From: Streptomyces laurentii | GTDB lineage: Bacteria > Actinomycetota > Actinomycetes > Streptomycetales > Streptomycetaceae | Assembly (NCBI GenBank): GCA_002355495.1 | Contig: AP017424.1 | Span: 4,653,501 to 4,717,500, forward strand | Direction of reading: 5' to 3' | DNA: 64,000 nucleotides | Program-made: the position numbers and the translations under genes | Notes under the pieces: model-generated | Seen by the model: the letters and a program-made list of their open reading frames with translations, nothing else | Told to the model about the DNA's origin: nothing | Databases searched by the model: none | Shown: positions 61,669-64,000 of the stretch, piece after piece | How positions within the stretch are numbered: position 1 is the stretch's first letter | Layout of the letters: every line of letters begins with the position of its first letter

Positions 61669-62016
61669 ATGGAAGCCAGGGCCCAGGCGCGGTACATCCG
61701 CGTCACGCCCATGAAGGCCCGCCGCGTGGTGGACCTGATCCGTGGCATGGATGCCACGGAGGCTCAGGCTGTTCTGCGATTCGCTCCGCAGGCAGCCTCC
61801 GTGCCGGTCGGCAAGGTGCTCGACAGCGCCATCGCCAACGCCGCGCACAACTACGACCACTCGGACGCCTCTTCGCTGTTCATCAGCGAGGCGTACGTCG
61901 ACGAGGGCCCGACCCTGAAGCGGTTCCGTCCGCGTGCCCAGGGCCGTGCCTACCGGATCCGCAAGCGGACCAGCCACATCACCGTGGTCGTCAGCAGCAA
62001 GGAAGGAACCCGGTAA
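61669..62016 (+). CDS. rplV: 50S ribosomal protein L22
   Basis: L22 lines the exit tunnel near the macrolide site. The 115-residue product has the L22 fold (ARYIRVTPMKARRVVDLIRG) and the beta-hairpin loop (GPTLKRFRPRAQGRAYRIRKRTSH). Its stop shares a base with the rpsC start. Confidence 0.96.
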   Translation: MEARAQARYIRVTPMKARRVVDLIRGMDATEAQAVLRFAPQAASVPVGKVLDSAIANAAHNYDHSDASSLFISEAYVDEGPTLKRFRPRAQGRAYRIRKRTSHITVVVSSKEGTR

Positions 62017-62843
62017 TGGGCCAGAAGGTAAACCCGCACGGGTTCCGGCTCGGCATCACCACCGACTTCAAGTCGCGTTGGTACGCCGACAAGCTGTACA
62101 AGGACTACGTCAAGGAAGACGTCGCCATCCGTCGGATGCTGACGTCCGGCATGGAGCGCGCCGGCATCTCGAAGGTTGAGATCGAGCGCACCCGTGACCG
62201 TGTCCGCGTGGACATCCACACCGCTCGCCCGGGCATCGTCATCGGCCGCCGCGGCGCCGAGGCCGACAAGATCCGTGGCCAGCTGGAGAAGCTGACCGGC
62301 AAGCAGGTTCAGCTGAACATCCTCGAGGTCAAGAACCCCGAGGTCGACGCTCAGCTGGTGGCCCAGGCCGTCGCCGAGCAGCTGTCCTCCCGCGTTTCCT
62401 TCCGTCGGGCCATGCGCAAGAGCATGCAGTCCGCCATGAAGGCCGGCGCCAAGGGCATCAAGATCCAGTGTGGTGGCCGTCTCGGCGGCGCCGAGATGTC
62501 CCGCTCGGAGTTCTACCGCGAGGGTCGTGTGCCGCTGCACACGCTGCGCGCGAACGTCGAGTACGGCTTCTTCGAGGCCAAGACGACCTTCGGCCGCATC
62601 GGCGTGAAGGTCTGGATCTACAAGGGCGACGTCAAGAACATCGCCGAGGTCCGCGCCGAGAACGCCGCTGCCCGCGCCGGCAACCGTCCGGCCCGTGGCG
62701 GCGCTGACCGCCCGGCCCGCGGTGGCCGTGGTGGCGAGCGTGGCGGTCGCGGTCGCAAGCCGCAGCAGGCTCCCGCTGCCGAGGCCCCCAAGGCCGAGGC
62801 CGCCGCCGCTCCGGCTGCTGAGAGCACCGGAACGGAGGCCTGA
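62016..62843 (+). CDS. rpsC: 30S ribosomal protein S3
   Basis: The 275-residue product has the KH domain (GIVIGRRGAEADKIRGQLEKL) and the C-terminal S3 domain (GIKIQCGGRLGGAEMSRSEFYREG), then an Ala/Gly/Arg-rich extension of about 50 residues that is common in actinobacteria. S3 forms part of the mRNA entry helicase. Confidence 0.96.
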   Translation: MGQKVNPHGFRLGITTDFKSRWYADKLYKDYVKEDVAIRRMLTSGMERAGISKVEIERTRDRVRVDIHTARPGIVIGRRGAEADKIRGQLEKLTGKQVQLNILEVKNPEVDAQLVAQAVAEQLSSRVSFRRAMRKSMQSAMKAGAKGIKIQCGGRLGGAEMSRSEFYREGRVPLHTLRANVEYGFFEAKTTFGRIGVKVWIYKGDVKNIAEVRAENAAARAGNRPARGGADRPARGGRGGERGGRGRKPQQAPAAEAPKAEAAAAPAAESTGTEA

Positions 62844-62848
62844 CCGAA

Positions 62849-63268
62849 ATGCTGATCCCCCGTAGGGTCAAGCACCGCAAGCAGCACCACCCGAAGCGCA
62901 GCGGTATGTCCAAGGGTGGCACGCAGGTTGCGTTCGGCGAGTACGGCATTCAGGCCCTCACCCCGGCCTACGTGACCAACCGCCAGATCGAGGCCGCGCG
63001 TATCGCGATGACCCGCCACATCAAGCGTGGCGGCAAGGTCTGGATCAACATCTACCCGGACCGCCCGCTCACGAAGAAGCCTGCCGAGACCCGCATGGGT
63101 TCCGGTAAGGGTTCTCCGGAGTGGTGGATCGCGAACGTCAAGCCCGGTCGGGTGATGTTCGAGCTGTCCTACCCGAACGAGAAGATCGCGCGTGAGGCTC
63201 TGACTCGTGCGGCTCACAAGCTGCCGATGAAGTGCAAGATCGTTAAGCGCGAGGCAGGTGAGCTGTGA
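62849..63268 (+). CDS. rplP: 50S ribosomal protein L16
   Basis: L16 organises the A site for tRNA. The 139-residue product (MLIPRRVKHRKQHHPKRSGM, then RMGSGKGSPEWWIANVKPGR) is complete. ATG at 62849, 5 nt after rpsC. Its stop overlaps the rpmC start. Confidence 0.97.
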   Translation: MLIPRRVKHRKQHHPKRSGMSKGGTQVAFGEYGIQALTPAYVTNRQIEAARIAMTRHIKRGGKVWINIYPDRPLTKKPAETRMGSGKGSPEWWIANVKPGRVMFELSYPNEKIAREALTRAAHKLPMKCKIVKREAGEL

Positions 63269-63492
63269 TGTCGGCCGGTACCAAGGCGTCCGAGCTGCGC
63301 GAGCTGGGCAACGAGGAGCTTGTCGCCAAGCTCCGCGAGGCCAAGGAAGAGCTGTTCAATCTCCGCTTCCAGGCGGCGACGGGCCAGCTCGAGAACCACG
63401 GCCGTCTGCGGGCGGTCCGCAAGGACATCGCCCGTATCTACACCCTCATGCGCGAGCGTGAGCTCGGCATTGAGACGGTGGAGAACGCCTGA
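63268..63492 (+). CDS. rpmC: 50S ribosomal protein L29
   Basis: The ATG at 63268 overlaps the rplP stop (TGATG) and gives the family length of 74 residues (MSAGTKASELRELGNEELV, NLRFQAATGQLENHGRL). A GTG three bases earlier is possible. L29 lies by the tunnel exit. Confidence 0.95.
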   Translation: MSAGTKASELRELGNEELVAKLREAKEELFNLRFQAATGQLENHGRLRAVRKDIARIYTLMRERELGIETVENA

Positions 63493-63770
63493 TGAGCGAG
63501 AACAACGTGACTGAGAACGAGCGCAACGCCCGCAAGGTGCGTGAGGGCCTGGTCGTCAGCGACAAGATGGACAAGACCGTCGTCGTCGCCGTTGAGGACC
63601 GCGTCAAGCACGCGCTGTACGGCAAGATCATCCGCCGTACGAACAAGCTCAAGGCTCACGACGAGCAGAACCAGGCCGGCGTCGGCGACCGCGTCCTCCT
63701 CATGGAGACGCGCAAGCTGTCCGCCACGAAGCACTGGCGTGTCATCGAGATCCTCGAGAAGGCCAAGTAA
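63492..63770 (+). CDS. rpsQ: 30S ribosomal protein S17
   Basis: The 92-residue product (NARKVREGLVVSDKMDKTVVVAVED, then GDRVLLMETRKLSATKHWRVIEI) is S17, a primary 16S rRNA binder. Its ATG overlaps the rpmC stop. It ends the S10 operon proper, with a 133-bp gap before rplN. Confidence 0.96.
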   Translation: MSENNVTENERNARKVREGLVVSDKMDKTVVVAVEDRVKHALYGKIIRRTNKLKAHDEQNQAGVGDRVLLMETRKLSATKHWRVIEILEKAK

Positions 63771-63804
63771 TTCCCGTCAGGGAAGTACGAAGGTAAGCAA
63801 TCCC

Positions 63805-63825
63805 TCCTAGGGGGACTCCCTAGGA
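63805..63825 (+). other. Hairpin in the rpsQ-rplN spacer
   Basis: Perfect 8-bp stem TCCTAGGG/CCCTAGGA (63805-63812 and 63818-63825) with a GGACT loop; a second 6-bp stem GGGGCC/GGCCCC follows (63847-63870). No T-run. It marks the boundary between the S10 and spc gene groups and could be a processing or regulatory site. Confidence 0.6.
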
Positions 63826-63903
63826 ATCGTTCCGCCAGGCTCGGCAGGGGCCCCACGTGAGTGAGGCCCCCGCCGGGAACCGGCAGACAATCAGGAGATA
63901 GAC

Positions 63904-64000
63904 GTGATCCAGCAGGAGTCGCGACTTCGTGTTGCCGACAACACTGGTGCGAAGGAGATCCTTTGCATCCGTGTTCTCGGTGGCTCGGGTCGCCGCTACG
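63904..64000 (+). CDS. rplN: 50S ribosomal protein L14 (start of gene only)
   Basis: GTG at 63904 with AGGAG upstream. The first 32 codons read VIQQESRLRVADNTGAKEIL and continue CIRVLGGSGRRY, the unmistakable start of L14. The gene runs off the right end of the window. Confidence 0.95.
   Translation, partial: MIQQESRLRVADNTGAKEILCIRVLGGSGRRY

Overview
The window is a high-GC actinobacterial chromosome segment, almost certainly Streptomyces. The evidence is strong GC bias at third codon positions, many GTG and some TTG starts, WhiB- and BldC-like regulators, and the conserved order rpmG - MaoC pair - murB - add - aspC - tRNA-Trp - secE - nusG - rplK - rplA - rplJ - rplL - rpoB - rpoC - (insertion) - rpsL - rpsG - fusA - tuf - tsnR-like - rpsJ operon. 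Four tRNA genes (Tyr, Thr, Met, Trp) are scattered between the housekeeping genes.

Left part (1-13.1 kb): an XRE regulator and a GNAT acetyltransferase, a YajQ-family protein, a membrane-anchored pentapeptide-repeat protein, two Rossmann NAD(P)H-binding proteins (one divergent from its own TetR regulator, with two palindromes between them), an amidohydrolase-like protein that seems to lack key metal ligands, then rpmG, two hot-dog-fold dehydratases, murB, adenosine deaminase and an aspartate aminotransferase. From 13.2 to 26.3 kb lies the transcription/translation core: secE-nusG, rplK-rplA, a lipoprotein, rplJ-rplL with a long leader and attenuator-like hairpin, and rpoB-rpoC.

Middle part (26.6-46.3 kb): a roughly 20-kb block inserted between rpoC and rpsL, transcribed mainly on the minus strand. 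It encodes a nearly complete non-contractile (siphophage-type) tail: tail terminator, major tube protein, tail-assembly chaperones with an apparent programmed -1 frameshift, three tape-measure-like proteins, distal tail protein, three tandem paralogous fibre proteins, a Gp37-like hub, minor tail proteins, and a lysis cassette (amidase, holin, XhlA-like protein). I see no capsid, portal, terminase, integrase or contractile sheath gene. Next to it are a WhiB-like protein, a zinc-ribbon protein, a BldC/MerR-like small HTH protein and a divergent XRE repressor, with related palindromes in the control regions. The best reading is a domesticated tail-only particle (an F-type tailocin-like system). 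Two plus-strand genes (an ATP-grasp protein and an uncharacterised charged protein) sit inside it.

Right part (46.5-64 kb): the str operon (rpsL, rpsG, fusA, tuf), then a TsnR/NshR-type 23S rRNA methyltransferase of the thiostrepton-resistance family, a secreted PGRP amidase gene apparently broken by a frameshift, a PIG-L deacetylase lipoprotein with a propeller-like C terminus, a 2H phosphoesterase, a GH114 lipoprotein, and the S10 operon from rpsJ to the start of rplN. A 25-nt hairpin element is nearly identical in the rpsL and rpsJ leaders, which suggests shared control of the two ribosomal protein operons.
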